A stretch of DNA of 64,000 nt from Phytopseudomonas dryadis (GTDB taxonomy: Bacteria; Pseudomonadota; Gammaproteobacteria; Pseudomonadales; Pseudomonadaceae), in contig NZ_QJUM01000009.1 in the NCBI RefSeq assembly GCF_004327355.1, positions 62,001 through 126,000 of the forward strand, read 5' to 3'. Shown here piece by piece: positions 44,191 through 52,469 of the stretch. A model generated the notes under the pieces. That model was given only the letters and a program-made list of their open reading frames with translations, had not been told where the DNA came from and made no database searches. The translations under genes and the position numbers were made by a program. Numbering within the stretch: position 1 is the stretch's first letter; each line of letters starts with the position of its first letter.

Positions 44191-44655
44191 GTAGCGGGCC
44201 CCGGTCTTGGTGTTGTTGCCCTTGGCCATGCGGTCGTAGAGCACGACGTTGACGGTGGCCGCCAGGTTCATGCAGCCCTGGGTCGGGATGTACACCACGT
44301 CTTCGCACCAGGCGCGAATGTGCTTGTCCAGCGAACCGTCCTCCGGGCCGAAGATGTAGAAGGCACGGTCGGGGTGGGTGTAGCTCGGCAGCGGGTGGGC
44401 GCCGTCCACCAGTTCCACGGCGACCGGGGTGCAGCCCAGGGGAATGACCTTCTGCAGGTCGTCGATGCCGATCAGTGGGATATCCAGGTGGACCCGCTTG
44501 GTATCGGTGATGAAATCCCGCGCGCGCTCGTAGCGCTTGCCGGTATAGAACACCGAGGCGACCCCGTAGCAGCCGGCGGCGCGCATGACGGCGCCGACGT
44601 TCTCCGGGGACTTGGGGTTGTAGAGTCCGATGCAGCTGTATCGTTTGTTCGCCAC
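44191..44655 (-). CDS. RNA methyltransferase, TrmH/SpoU family
   Basis: 154 residues. It begins RYSCIGLYNPKSPENVGAVMRAAGCYG, SpoU motif 1 with the Asn and Arg of the knot. YIFGPEDGSLD is motif 2, and IPTQGCMNLAATVNVVLYDRM is motif 3. This SPOUT knot binds SAM and methylates ribose of RNA. The lack of an N-terminal RNA-binding domain is as in TrmL-like short forms; the target is unknown. Confidence 0.9.
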
Positions 44656-44730
44656 GGGGCAGGCCTTGCGCGCAAAGGAGCGGGATTATACGGGGGTTGC
44701 TGCCATGCCTTTCAACATGTTGGCGGCTCG

Positions 44731-44800
44731 AGAAGAGCGCTGGAGGCTTGAGGCTGGACGAAATGCGGCGTTGCTCTTCTCGTCCAGCCTTCAGCGCTCT
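44731..44800. repeat. Dispersed inverted repeat, short copy 5
   Basis: AGAAGAGCGCTGGAGGCTTG at one end and CGTCCAGCCTTCAGCGCTCT at the other, with CGTTGCTCTTCTCG in the middle. It is a ~70-bp version of the family, lying between two same-strand genes. Confidence 0.75.
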
Positions 44801-44863
44801 TTGCGGCTTTATGGCTGTCGTTAGCCGATAGTCGTCTTTCGCAGATCTTGAAAGGCATGGGGG

Positions 44864-45235
44864 TTACTGCTGCTTGCCCTTGAGCAGGGCGGCGAGGTCG
44901 GCGAAGGCCTTGTGGGTCGACTTCGGGCCCTGCTGGCTGGCGGTGGAGCCTTCGCTGAAATACTGCTGGTCGGTGTAGCGGGCGTGCTCGTTGTCGTGAC
45001 AGTAGAGGCACAGCAACTCCCAGTTGGAGCCGTCCTGGGGGTTGTTGTCGTGGTTGTGGTCACGGTGATGCACGGTCAGCTCGCTCAGGCGCTTGCCGGA
45101 GAATTCGCGGGCGCAGCGGCCGCAGACATGGGGGTACATGCGCAGGGCCTTGTCGCGATAGCCGGATTCCCGTTCGCGCTGGGCGTCGGCGAGGATTCGG
45201 TCGAGCTTGGAGGTAGGCGTGGACGGGCTGCTCAT
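44864..45235 (-). CDS. yajD: HNH nuclease YajD
   Basis: 123 residues. CGRCAREF and LLCLYCHDNEH give two CxxC zinc pairs, around the HNH core LTVHHRDHNHDNNPQDGSNW. The layout and length match E. coli YajD, a small HNH-domain protein of unknown role. Poly-basic tail ALLKGKQQ. No restriction or phage neighbours are present, so a housekeeping nuclease is more likely than defence. Confidence 0.92.
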   Translation of the reverse strand: MSSPSTPTSKLDRILADAQRERESGYRDKALRMYPHVCGRCAREFSGKRLSELTVHHRDHNHDNNPQDGSNWELLCLYCHDNEHARYTDQQYFSEGSTASQQGPKSTHKAFADLAALLKGKQQ

Positions 45236-45290
45236 GATCGCTCCTTGGGGGTTGGCCCGTCAGTATAAAGGGGCCGGCGCTGCCTGATAC

Positions 45291-45430
45291 CAGTCAGTTA
45301 AGCATGTGGCCCGCAAAACGACGTTTTGCCCAGGCTCTTGTAGGAGCCGCGACCCCGCGGCGATTGCTGGGCGCACCAGCAATTTTGCTGAATGGCCACC
45401 CTCGCATCGCGCCGAGGTCGACGCTCCTAC
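45291..45430. repeat. 40-bp module joined to a REP pair
   Basis: CAGTCAGTTAAGCATGTGGC and CGCAAAACGACGTTTTGCCC (45291-45333) precede GTAGGAGCCGCGACCCCGCG (45340) and GCGCCGAGGTCGACGCTCC (to 45430). The same joint in reverse is at 33437-33573. Confidence 0.75.
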
Positions 45431-45451
45431 GCAGGCGGCGGTTTGCCGCTC

Positions 45452-45481
45452 TTTTTGTAGGCGCCCTTGCGCCTACAAAAA
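45452..45481. terminator. Bidirectional terminator-like hairpin
   Basis: TTTTTGTAGGCGC - CCTT - GCGCCTACAAAAA is a 13-bp perfect stem with a 4-base loop and A/T tracts on both sides. It sits between the divergent yajD and the exported-peptide gene, so it may insulate one from the other, or derive from the nearby REP. Confidence 0.65.
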
Positions 45482-45562
45482 CCTTCCTGCCGAATCAGTT
45501 CGCACTTGCTCAGCCGCACGATGCCCAAAGCAGCATGCCCATCGATCACCGGAGTGCCAAGT

Positions 45563-45835
45563 ATGCGCAAGTCCACCCTGATGCTGTTGAGCCTGCTGTC
45601 GTTCGCCGGCATCGCCCTTGCCCAGCAGGAACAGCCGTCTCCCGCGCAACCCCCGGCTACCGTGCAGACCCCCGCAGTGCCCGATCCATCGACCGTGGAT
45701 CCCGATACTCCGCCGGTGATTCGCGATGGCCGTGACAACGATGGGTCGACCGAGGCTGCCGACGCCGCATCGCAGCGCCAGCAAGAGCAGCAAGAGCAGG
45801 CGCCGCAGGATCATCAGGATCATCAGGATCATTGA
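45563..45835 (+). CDS. Small exported Pro/Gln-rich protein
   Basis: 90 residues from ATG (MRKSTLMLLSLLSF). Signal peptide cleaved after ALA. The mature part is low-complexity: PSPAQPPATVQTPAV, then acidic DGRDNDGSTE, then QRQQEQQEQAPQ and three HQD repeats coded by CATCAGGAT. No domain is known. The His/Asp tail could bind metal. It is convergent with ptrB, and its end overlaps nothing. Confidence 0.6.
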   Translation: MRKSTLMLLSLLSFAGIALAQQEQPSPAQPPATVQTPAVPDPSTVDPDTPPVIRDGRDNDGSTEAADAASQRQQEQQEQAPQDHQDHQDH

Positions 45836-45862
45836 ACCGGATGACTGGCGACAGGCGGCGGA

Positions 45863-47893
45863 TTACCCCAGGTCAAGCACCTTGAGCAGGAAGGCATATT
45901 CCAGGGCGGTATCGCGCAGCGCCTGGTAGCGGCCGCTCATGCCGCCATGGCCGGCGCCGAGGTCGGTCTTGAGCAGGAGCAGGTTGTCGTCGCTCTTCAG
46001 TTCGCGCAGGCGGGCCACCCACTTGGCGGCCTCCCAGTACTGCACGCGGCTGTCGTTGTAACCGGCCACGGCGAGAATGGCCGGATAGCGCTGCGCCCTG
46101 ACGTTCTCGTAGGGTGCATAGGCCTTGATCCGCACCTGTACCTCGGCCTGGCGCGGATCGCCCCATTCGTCGTATTCGGTGACGGTCAGCGGCAGGTCCG
46201 GATTGAGCATGGTGTTGAGCACATCGACGAAGGGCACTTCGGCGATGGCCGCGGCGAACAGCTCCGGGCGCTGGTTGAGGGTGGCGCCGATCAGCAGGCC
46301 ACCGGCGCTGCCACCGCTGATGACCAGGCGATCGGCACGGGTGAAGCCCTGATCGATGAGGTGTTCGGCGCAGGCGATGAAGTCGTCGAAACTGTTCTGC
46401 TTGTGCTCCAGCTTGCCGGCGCGGTACCAGGCCTCGCCCAGTTCGCCGCCGCCGCGGACATGGGCCACGGCGAAGACGAAGCCGCGCTCGAGCAGGCTCA
46501 GGCGGGCATGGGAAAACCACGGGTCGAGGCTCTCGCCGTAGGCACCGTAGCCATACAGATACAAGGGCGCGGGGCGATCCAGGACGCCGCGTTTGGCGAC
46601 CAGGCTGATCGGTACCTGGGTGCCATCGGCCGCGGTTGCCCAGAGGCGCTGGCTGATATAGGCGTCGGCGTCGAACGGGCCGAGCACCGGGGTTTCCTTG
46701 AGAATCTGCTGGGTGTCGCTGGCCAGTTCCAGCTGGCGAATCTGTGCCGGGCGGTTGAGCGCCTCGTAGCGCAGACGGATCACCGGGCTGGTGAATTCCA
46801 GGTTGTCCTGGGCATACAGGCTGTACGCGGCATCCGGCAGGCTGAGTCGATAGGCGACCCGGCCCTGGGGGCGAACCTCGATGAGCGGCAGGCCGCCTTC
46901 GCGCAGGCTGAGCACCAGGGCGCTGTCGCTGAGGCTGACGCCCTCCAGCATGACCCGTTCGTCGTGGGCCACCAGTTCCTGCCAGTGCGCTCGTTGCGGG
47001 GCCGGTTCGCTGGCGCTGTACAGGGCGAAATTGATACCCGCCTGGTTGCTGCGGATCAGCCAGGCCCATTGGCCGTCGAGCTTGCCGTGATCGGCGTAAT
47101 ACTCGTGGCCGTCCTCGCGTGGCGCCAGGCAGGTGAAGGCCTGGCGCGGCGTGTCGGCGTCCAGCACCCAGGCCTCGCTGGTGGTCTTGCTGCCCAGCAG
47201 CAGTATCAACTGGCGTTCCGAACTGGCCCGGTAGCAACTGAGGAAGAAGCGGCCATCGCTTTCGTGGAACACTTCTTCGGCGCACTCATCGCCGAGGCGG
47301 TAGCGGTGCAGCTTGTACGGGCGATGGCTGTCGTCCAGTTCGCCATAGAACAGGGTCCGGCTGTCGTTGGCCCAGGTCATGCTGCCATCGCAGTTGTCGA
47401 ACGGCAGTGCCTGGACGGCGTCGCTGACCAGGTCCTTGACGAACAACTGGTAGATCTCGTCGCCGCTGTCATCCAGGCTGTAGGCCAGGCGCTGTTGATC
47501 CGGGCTGATGCTGAAGGCGCCGAGGGCCAGGAAGCCGCCATCTGCCAGGGCGTTGGGGTCGAGCAGCAGGTGCTCGGCGCTGCTGTCGATCTCCAGGCTG
47601 CCGCTGGCCGGGCGCGGGCAGCGGTAATGTCGCGGGTACTCGTCGCCGGCGGTGGTGCGCTGGTAGTAGAGGTAATCGCCCCAGGGCGTTGGCAGCGACA
47701 GGTCGGTCTCGCGGATGCGCCCCTTGATTTCCTGGAACAGGCGTTCGCGCAGTTCGGCCTGATCGGCCAGCTGGCTTTCCACGTAGCGGTTTTCCGCTTC
47801 GAGGTGGCTGAGCACCTCGGCGCTGTCGCGGGCCTCGAGCCAGCGGTAGGGGTCGGCGCCGGGGTCTTTGCGGGCGATGGGGGCAGTGGGCAT
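45863..47893 (-). CDS. ptrB: Oligopeptidase B (S9A family)
   Basis: 676 residues. N-terminal beta-propeller, then an alpha/beta-hydrolase peptidase domain: YLYGYGAYGESLDPWF, nucleophile Ser in ISGGSAGGLLIGA, acidic AGYNDSRVQYWEAAKW, and His in GAGHGGMSGRYQ. It cuts short peptides after Arg or Lys. The length matches E. coli PtrB (686). It stands alone. Confidence 0.93.
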   Translation of the reverse strand: MPTAPIARKDPGADPYRWLEARDSAEVLSHLEAENRYVESQLADQAELRERLFQEIKGRIRETDLSLPTPWGDYLYYQRTTAGDEYPRHYRCPRPASGSLEIDSSAEHLLLDPNALADGGFLALGAFSISPDQQRLAYSLDDSGDEIYQLFVKDLVSDAVQALPFDNCDGSMTWANDSRTLFYGELDDSHRPYKLHRYRLGDECAEEVFHESDGRFFLSCYRASSERQLILLLGSKTTSEAWVLDADTPRQAFTCLAPREDGHEYYADHGKLDGQWAWLIRSNQAGINFALYSASEPAPQRAHWQELVAHDERVMLEGVSLSDSALVLSLREGGLPLIEVRPQGRVAYRLSLPDAAYSLYAQDNLEFTSPVIRLRYEALNRPAQIRQLELASDTQQILKETPVLGPFDADAYISQRLWATAADGTQVPISLVAKRGVLDRPAPLYLYGYGAYGESLDPWFSHARLSLLERGFVFAVAHVRGGGELGEAWYRAGKLEHKQNSFDDFIACAEHLIDQGFTRADRLVISGGSAGGLLIGATLNQRPELFAAAIAEVPFVDVLNTMLNPDLPLTVTEYDEWGDPRQAEVQVRIKAYAPYENVRAQRYPAILAVAGYNDSRVQYWEAAKWVARLRELKSDDNLLLLKTDLGAGHGGMSGRYQALRDTALEYAFLLKVLDLG

Positions 47894-48024
47894 GGCGGAG
47901 CTCCAAGAACGGCAGGGTCGCTAAAAAGCCGTTATCATAAGCCCCTTGTCGCCAGCTGGCCGCCGGAAAATTCAGGCCCCGCGCCGGCGCGCTGGCCCCG
48001 TTTAGCAAGGGAACCACCCTCCAC

Positions 48025-48492
48025 ATGATCGAAAACGACTATCTTCTCGCCTGGGGCGCCTATGCCATCGCCGCGCTGGGCTGCCTGCTGGTGTGGCTGC
48101 GCCTGACTCGCTGGATGTGGCGTTACCTGCGCGAGCCGCTGCGCCTGCTGGTGGCCATCCTGCTGTTCTGCCCGACCATCGTCGACCCGGCCAGGGAACT
48201 GTTCGCCCCGGCGCTGGCGATCGTCGCCCTTGACCTGATCTTCCATGTCGGCAACAACGCCTGGCGCGCGGTGGCGGATCTGGCCATGTACGGGCTGATC
48301 GCTTTCGCGCTCTATCTGCTGTTCGTGGCCATTCGCTGGCCGCTGGAGCGTGCGTCGAGGGCGCGCAAGGCGGCCCGGGAAGAGGGCGACGCGGACAGTG
48401 AACTGACCCTGCGCGAGCGCCTGCACGACGACCGCGACACGCGCCAGGAACCGCGCCGCTCACCTGGGCTGCGGGTCGAGCCACGTCTGTGA
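48025..48492 (+). CDS. Conserved membrane protein with charged tail
   Basis: 155 residues with four membrane segments (about 10-28, 42-58, 63-80, 88-106) and a highly charged tail from about 110 (RASRARKAAREEGD). The loop CPTIVDPARELFAPAL separates two helices. I do not recognise a function; similar proteins are found through Pseudomonas. It precedes the amidotransferase gene by 15 bp and is likely cotranscribed. Confidence 0.75.
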   Translation: MIENDYLLAWGAYAIAALGCLLVWLRLTRWMWRYLREPLRLLVAILLFCPTIVDPARELFAPALAIVALDLIFHVGNNAWRAVADLAMYGLIAFALYLLFVAIRWPLERASRARKAAREEGDADSELTLRERLHDDRDTRQEPRRSPGLRVEPRL

Positions 48493-48507
48493 AGCGAGAG
48501 CCGGATC

Positions 48508-49284
48508 ATGTGTGAACTGCTCGGCATGAGTGCCAACGTGCCCACCGACATCGTCTTCAGCTTCACCGGGCTGATGCAGCGCGGCGGGCGCACCGGCCCG
48601 CACCGTGACGGCTGGGGCATCGGTTTCTACGAGGGGCGTGGCCTGCGCCTGTTCCAGGACCCGCGGGCGAGCAGCGAATCGGAAGTGGCACAGCTGGTAC
48701 AGCGCTACCCGATCAAGAGCGAAGTGGTGATCGGCCATATCCGTCAGGCCAACGTCGGCCGTGTGTGCCTGGCCAACACCCATCCCTTCGTCCGGGAAAT
48801 GTGGGGGCGCAACTGGTGTTTCGCCCATAACGGCCAGCTCGCCGACTTCCGCCCGCCGCTGGGTTTCTACCGGGCCATCGGCGATACCGATAGCGAAGCG
48901 GCCTTCTGCGACCTGCTCAACCGCCTGCGCACGGCCTTTCCCGAGGCGGTGCCGGTGGAGGTGCTGTTGCCGGAACTGGTTGTCGCTTGCGCTGCCTATC
49001 GACAACAGGGCGTGTTCAACTGCCTGCTCAGCGATGGCGACTGGCTGTTCAGTTTCTGTTCCAGCAAGCTGGCCCACATCACCCGACGGGCACCGTTCGG
49101 CCCGGCGCATTTGCGTGATGCCGACATGAGTGTGGATTTTCACGCCGAGACCACGCCCAAGGACGTGGTCTCGGTGCTGGCCACCGAGCCCCTGACCGAC
49201 AACGAACGATGGACGCTCTACCAGCCCGGCGAGTGGCGGCTGTGGCGCAGCGGCGAATGTATCGCCCAGGGCACCGCCAACTGA
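48508..49284 (+). CDS. Class II glutamine amidotransferase, YafJ-like
   Basis: 258 residues with the N-terminal nucleophile Cys2 (MCELLGMSAN). RDGWGIGFYEGRG, HIRQANVGRV, NTHPFVRE and CFAHNGQL mark the Ntn-type glutaminase domain. No synthetase domain is attached, so partner and product are unknown. The length and motifs match E. coli YafJ. Confidence 0.9.
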   Translation: MCELLGMSANVPTDIVFSFTGLMQRGGRTGPHRDGWGIGFYEGRGLRLFQDPRASSESEVAQLVQRYPIKSEVVIGHIRQANVGRVCLANTHPFVREMWGRNWCFAHNGQLADFRPPLGFYRAIGDTDSEAAFCDLLNRLRTAFPEAVPVEVLLPELVVACAAYRQQGVFNCLLSDGDWLFSFCSSKLAHITRRAPFGPAHLRDADMSVDFHAETTPKDVVSVLATEPLTDNERWTLYQPGEWRLWRSGECIAQGTAN

Positions 49285-49327
49285 TGGCCACAGGCAGCGA
49301 CACCCGGCGACGGGTAGTGAGGGATGG

Positions 49328-49852
49328 ATGTTTAGAAGTTATCTGCGCCTGGCGTTGTTCGCCCTGGGCCTGCTGGTCGGCGTTCAGGTGCCGGGATTCA
49401 TCGACGACTACAGCAAGCGCGTGGAGGCCCACCGCCTCGAGTCCGAGCAGAGCCTGAGAGGGTTCCGCGAAACCGCCCGGCGCTTTTTCGACGGCGATCT
49501 GCAGGCGCTGGTCGGCCACTACCGGGCCAGCAGCGATGCGGTGATGCAGAGCGATGCGCAGAGCGTCGCCTACCTCGTCGAGCGTGCCGAGCTGCTGGAA
49601 AACGAGTGGCAGGCCATGCAGGGCCCCTGGTATCGGCAGATCTGGCACCTCGGCACGGCGGCGGACAGCACGCTGCTGAAGGAGACCTACGGCGCCTATC
49701 GCTACCAGGTGCTGCTGGCCCCCGAGGCCATCGCCTGGGGCATCGTCAGCGCCTTGCTGCTGGCCTGGCTGGTCGAAGGCCTGCTGGTGCTGCTGTCGAT
49801 GCCTTTCGTCGGCAGGCGCCGCCGGACAGCGCCGGAGCGCCACTGGCGTTAG
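49328..49852 (+). CDS. DUF2937 membrane protein
   Basis: 174 residues. Two membrane helices, near 5-22 (LALFALGLLVGVQVPGF) and near 134-156 (GIVSALLLAWLVEGLLVLL), enclose a charged soluble region. DDYSKRVEAHRLESEQSL and the spacing fit DUF2937. The function is unknown. It ends 38 bases before a full MITE copy. Confidence 0.8.
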   Translation: MFRSYLRLALFALGLLVGVQVPGFIDDYSKRVEAHRLESEQSLRGFRETARRFFDGDLQALVGHYRASSDAVMQSDAQSVAYLVERAELLENEWQAMQGPWYRQIWHLGTAADSTLLKETYGAYRYQVLLAPEAIAWGIVSALLLAWLVEGLLVLLSMPFVGRRRRTAPERHWR

Positions 49853-49890
49853 CGGCTTCCCGGGCACGCCCGTGTCGGCAACAGGCCCTA

Positions 49891-50156
49891 GGGTCTGTTG
49901 ACGTTTCAGCGCAAACCGCGTTGCCGCGAGAAATCTCGCCAGGCTAGGCGGAGGACGCCGGTAATGGTTGTTCCCTTGCCAAGTCCTCCAACGACGCATG
50001 GCGAGATTTCCCGCGCAACCCGAAGGGCCAGGCCCGTTTTGCCGCGATGCGGCGTTTCTCGCCGGCTCATTTGGCCCGCCAAACTTCGCGGCTCGTGCCT
50101 TGCCTCGCGGCAAAACGGGCTCCGGCGCGGTCGTGCTGAAACGTCAACAGAGACCC
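49891..50156. mobile_element. MITE, full copy 2 (266 bp, TA target duplication)
   Basis: Ends GGGTCTGTTGACGTTTCAGC and GCTGAAACGTCAACAGAGACCC (two extra bases near the end), flanked by TA at 49889-49890 and 50157-50158. It is reversed relative to the copy at 28499, with the same two internal hairpins. Its last base and the TA form the stop codon of the EAL gene on the other strand. Confidence 0.92.
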
Positions 50157-51325
50157 TAGAGCCCATTGGCGTCGATATCCACCAGCAGCAGGCGCTTGCC
50201 GTTGTCGATGAACTGGCCGGCGGTCAGGCAGTACTGGTTGCTGGTGGCGTCGCGGTAGGTGCTGGACAGGATCAGCCGGCGCTCCTCCCAGCCTTCGGCG
50301 AGCAACTGGTAGAAGTACGGGCGCCACGACCAGTTGTGGCCTACGTAGCGGGTGTCGGCGCACCAACCGCCGTCACGCCACTCCAGGTTGGGGCTGATCT
50401 GGGTGCCATGGCGGTCGCACTGATAGAGGCGCAGCAGCCAGGGGTAGGGACCAGGTGCCGGCAGATCGTCCGCTGATCCGCTGGTTATCCAGGTCCTCAG
50501 TTGGCCGAACAGTTCGCCGAGTTGTCGGCGCAGCCCCATCAACCGGACACGTTCGGCCAGCTTTTGCTGGACGTAGCGGTCGCGCAACTGGGCGAAGCGT
50601 TTGACGAAGGCATCGTTGTGGAAGAACGTCTGTTCCGGTTGCGCGAACAGATAACCCTGTACATAGCGCGCGCCGCACTCCAGGGCGAAATCCAGCTCGG
50701 CTTCCGTCTCCACGCCTTCGGCGATGATCCAGCAGCCGGTCTTCTCCGCCATCTGGGCCAGGGCCTTGACCACCTCGCCACTGGGGCCGCCGCGCGCCGC
50801 TTCCTGGAACAGGCGCATGTCCAGCTTGAGGATGTCGGGTTGCAGGGCCAGTACCCGGTCGAGTTGCGAGTAGCCGGCACCGAAGTCGTCGATGGCGATG
50901 CGTGCCCCGGCCTCGCGGTACCGGGCCACGACGCCGGGCAGGCGCTGGCTGGCGCCACCCAGTTCGGTGATTTCGAAGACGATGCGCCTGGGATCGATAC
51001 CGCTGCGCTCGAGTTGCTTGAGGCTGGGCAATGGCTGCTCGGGGCGCAGGCGGCTGATCCAGCGCGGCGAAATATTGAGGCTGAGAAACCACTGCTGCGG
51101 GGCCGCGTGAAAACGTCTCAGGGCCTGTTCGCGTATCTGTCGGTCCAGGCGCCGCAAGGCGGCCGGCGGCGTTTTCGGGTCGGCGAACAAAGGCCCGGCC
51201 GAATGCAGGCGACCGTCCTTGTCGCGCAGCCGGGCAAGCGCCTCGACGCCGGCTATCTGGCCGGTGGCAGTGTCGATAAAGGGTTGAAAGACGGCTAGCG
51301 GTTGACCGTCGAGCACCGAACACAT
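50156..51325 (-). CDS. EAL-domain cyclic-di-GMP phosphodiesterase
   Basis: 389 residues. EAL domain about 1-250 with GVEALARLR (EAL), LSLNISPRW, IVFEITELGG, IDDFGAGYSQLD, LKLDM, IAEGVETEAE and QGYLF, so all catalytic residues appear present. The C-terminal ~130 residues (RPYFYQLLAEGWEE, SSTYRDATSNQYCLTAGQF) resemble the PAS/Cache-like domain of YkuI-type proteins, a probable sensor. Predicted to hydrolyse c-di-GMP in the cytoplasm. Its stop TAG is made at the MITE junction. Confidence 0.9.
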   Translation of the reverse strand: MCSVLDGQPLAVFQPFIDTATGQIAGVEALARLRDKDGRLHSAGPLFADPKTPPAALRRLDRQIREQALRRFHAAPQQWFLSLNISPRWISRLRPEQPLPSLKQLERSGIDPRRIVFEITELGGASQRLPGVVARYREAGARIAIDDFGAGYSQLDRVLALQPDILKLDMRLFQEAARGGPSGEVVKALAQMAEKTGCWIIAEGVETEAELDFALECGARYVQGYLFAQPEQTFFHNDAFVKRFAQLRDRYVQQKLAERVRLMGLRRQLGELFGQLRTWITSGSADDLPAPGPYPWLLRLYQCDRHGTQISPNLEWRDGGWCADTRYVGHNWSWRPYFYQLLAEGWEERRLILSSTYRDATSNQYCLTAGQFIDNGKRLLLVDIDANGL

Positions 51326-51375
51326 CCTTAGTCAAAGAGAACGGTAATACTGCGTAAACGCAGCAAGCCGCTCAA

Positions 51376-51747
51376 CTAAGCAAGATCGTGGCCAGTGTCC
51401 GCGGTATCGCTCGGTTTGCTCGTCTCTTTGCCGCGATCCGCTCGCGCAGGGCGTTTTCTCAGCACCGGAAAGGCGATCAGCGCGATGCGCAGCCAGCGCC
51501 GCCAGTGACCGCCGCGCAGTCCCACCAGAGCCATGAGAAAGGCGCCGCCGGTGATCCATAACGGTGCGTTGCTGTTTTTCAGCTCCGTGCGCCAGTGACG
51601 GCCGAAATCCTGTGCCTTGTGCAGCGGCTGCAGCATCACCAGGGTTTCGTGGCGCAGCTCCTGGCGGTGCATTTCCAGGCGCATGCGCAGCATGGCCTTG
51701 CGCAGTTCCCGAGGGGACGACTTGGACGAAAGAGGCGGCGGGTTCAT
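51376..51747 (-). CDS. YqjK-position small protein
   Basis: 123 residues from ATG overlapping the preceding stop (ATGA). Amphipathic start (SSPRELRKAMLRMRLEMHRQELRHETLVM), one weak membrane segment near 66-80 (APLWITGGAFLMALVGL), a basic and polar tail. It takes the place of yqjK in the yqjD-yqjE-yqjK cluster. The function is unknown. Confidence 0.7.
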   Translation of the reverse strand: MNPPPLSSKSSPRELRKAMLRMRLEMHRQELRHETLVMLQPLHKAQDFGRHWRTELKNSNAPLWITGGAFLMALVGLRGGHWRRWLRIALIAFPVLRKRPARADRGKETSKPSDTADTGHDLA

Positions 51748-52127
51748 GGCAGCAACTGCTCGCGGTCGCGCGCCAGTTCTTCGAGGCTGGCACTGAAAGG
51801 GGCAGGGGCATGGCGCAGGCGCTGAATCAGGTTGATCGCGCAGAGCGCCAGTCCCAATGCGTAGAACAGGCACAGCAAGCCGATGACCAGCAAGCGGTTG
51901 TCCCAGAAGATGATCAGCAGGGCGGCCGAGAGGGCGATGACCAGCAACAGGGCGAACACCAGGCTCAGGCCGGTCAGCACCAGCAACGACAGGGTTCTCG
52001 CCTGTTGTTCCTTGAGCTCTTCACTGAACAGGGCGGCATGGCCGTGAATCAGGCCGAGCAGGGCGCCGGCCAGACGCCGCGGCGAAGGGCCGCGGCTGGG
52101 AGGCGGTGGGGTCTGGCTGGCTTCCAT
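51744..52127 (-). CDS. YqjE-like membrane protein (phage holin_3_6 family)
   Basis: 127 residues. Two strong adjacent helices near 47-73 and 78-98 (LSLLVLTGLSLVFALLLVIAL; LLVIGLLCLFYALGLALCAI) with flanking charged ends. HGHAALFSEELKEQQARTL is typical of PF07332 proteins. Despite the family name it is a chromosomal inner-membrane protein next to a YqjD-like gene, not a phage holin. Confidence 0.82.
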   Translation of the reverse strand: MEASQTPPPPSRGPSPRRLAGALLGLIHGHAALFSEELKEQQARTLSLLVLTGLSLVFALLLVIALSAALLIIFWDNRLLVIGLLCLFYALGLALCAINLIQRLRHAPAPFSASLEELARDREQLLP

Positions 52128-52139
52128 GTCGTGTCTCGG

Positions 52140-52469
52140 TCAACGTCGGGTGATAAGCATACCAATGAGCAGGCCGATTCCCGCAGCGATTCCGATGGTT
52201 TGCCACGGATGTGTCTGCACATAGTCCTCGGTGGCGCCTACGGCTGCCTTGCCGCGCTCGACCACCGTCTCTTCCGCGTTCTTCAGGGTGGAGCGGGCGC
52301 GGCCCAGGCTGCTGCGGATCTGCGTGCGCAGTTCCTCGGCCTGATCGCCGACCAGACTGGCCGAATGCTGCAGCAGGGTTTCGGTATCGCGTACCAGGGC
52401 CTGGAATTCTTCGAGCAGTTCTTCTTTGCTCGCGGGCGTGCTGGATAGGGAAGAAAGTGTGCGTGCCAT
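52140..52469 (-). CDS. DUF883/ElaB/YqjD membrane-anchored ribosome-binding protein
   Basis: 109 residues. A helical N-terminal part (LLEEFQALVRDTETLLQHSASL, ELRTQIRSSLGRARSTL), then VQTHPWQTIGIAAGIGLLIGMLITRR, the C-terminal membrane anchor with Arg end that marks ElaB/YqjD. E. coli relatives bind ribosomes to the membrane in stationary phase. It leads the cluster with the two genes above. Confidence 0.9.
   Translation of the reverse strand: MARTLSSLSSTPASKEELLEEFQALVRDTETLLQHSASLVGDQAEELRTQIRSSLGRARSTLKNAEETVVERGKAAVGATEDYVQTHPWQTIGIAAGIGLLIGMLITRR

Noticed and set aside
44864..45235. Defence or restriction endonuclease
   Set aside because: HNH motif present, but length and layout match YajD and no modification or defence partner is nearby.
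51744..52127. Phage holin
   Set aside because: The family name includes 'holin', but the gene lies in a yqjD-yqjE-like chromosomal cluster with no phage genes.
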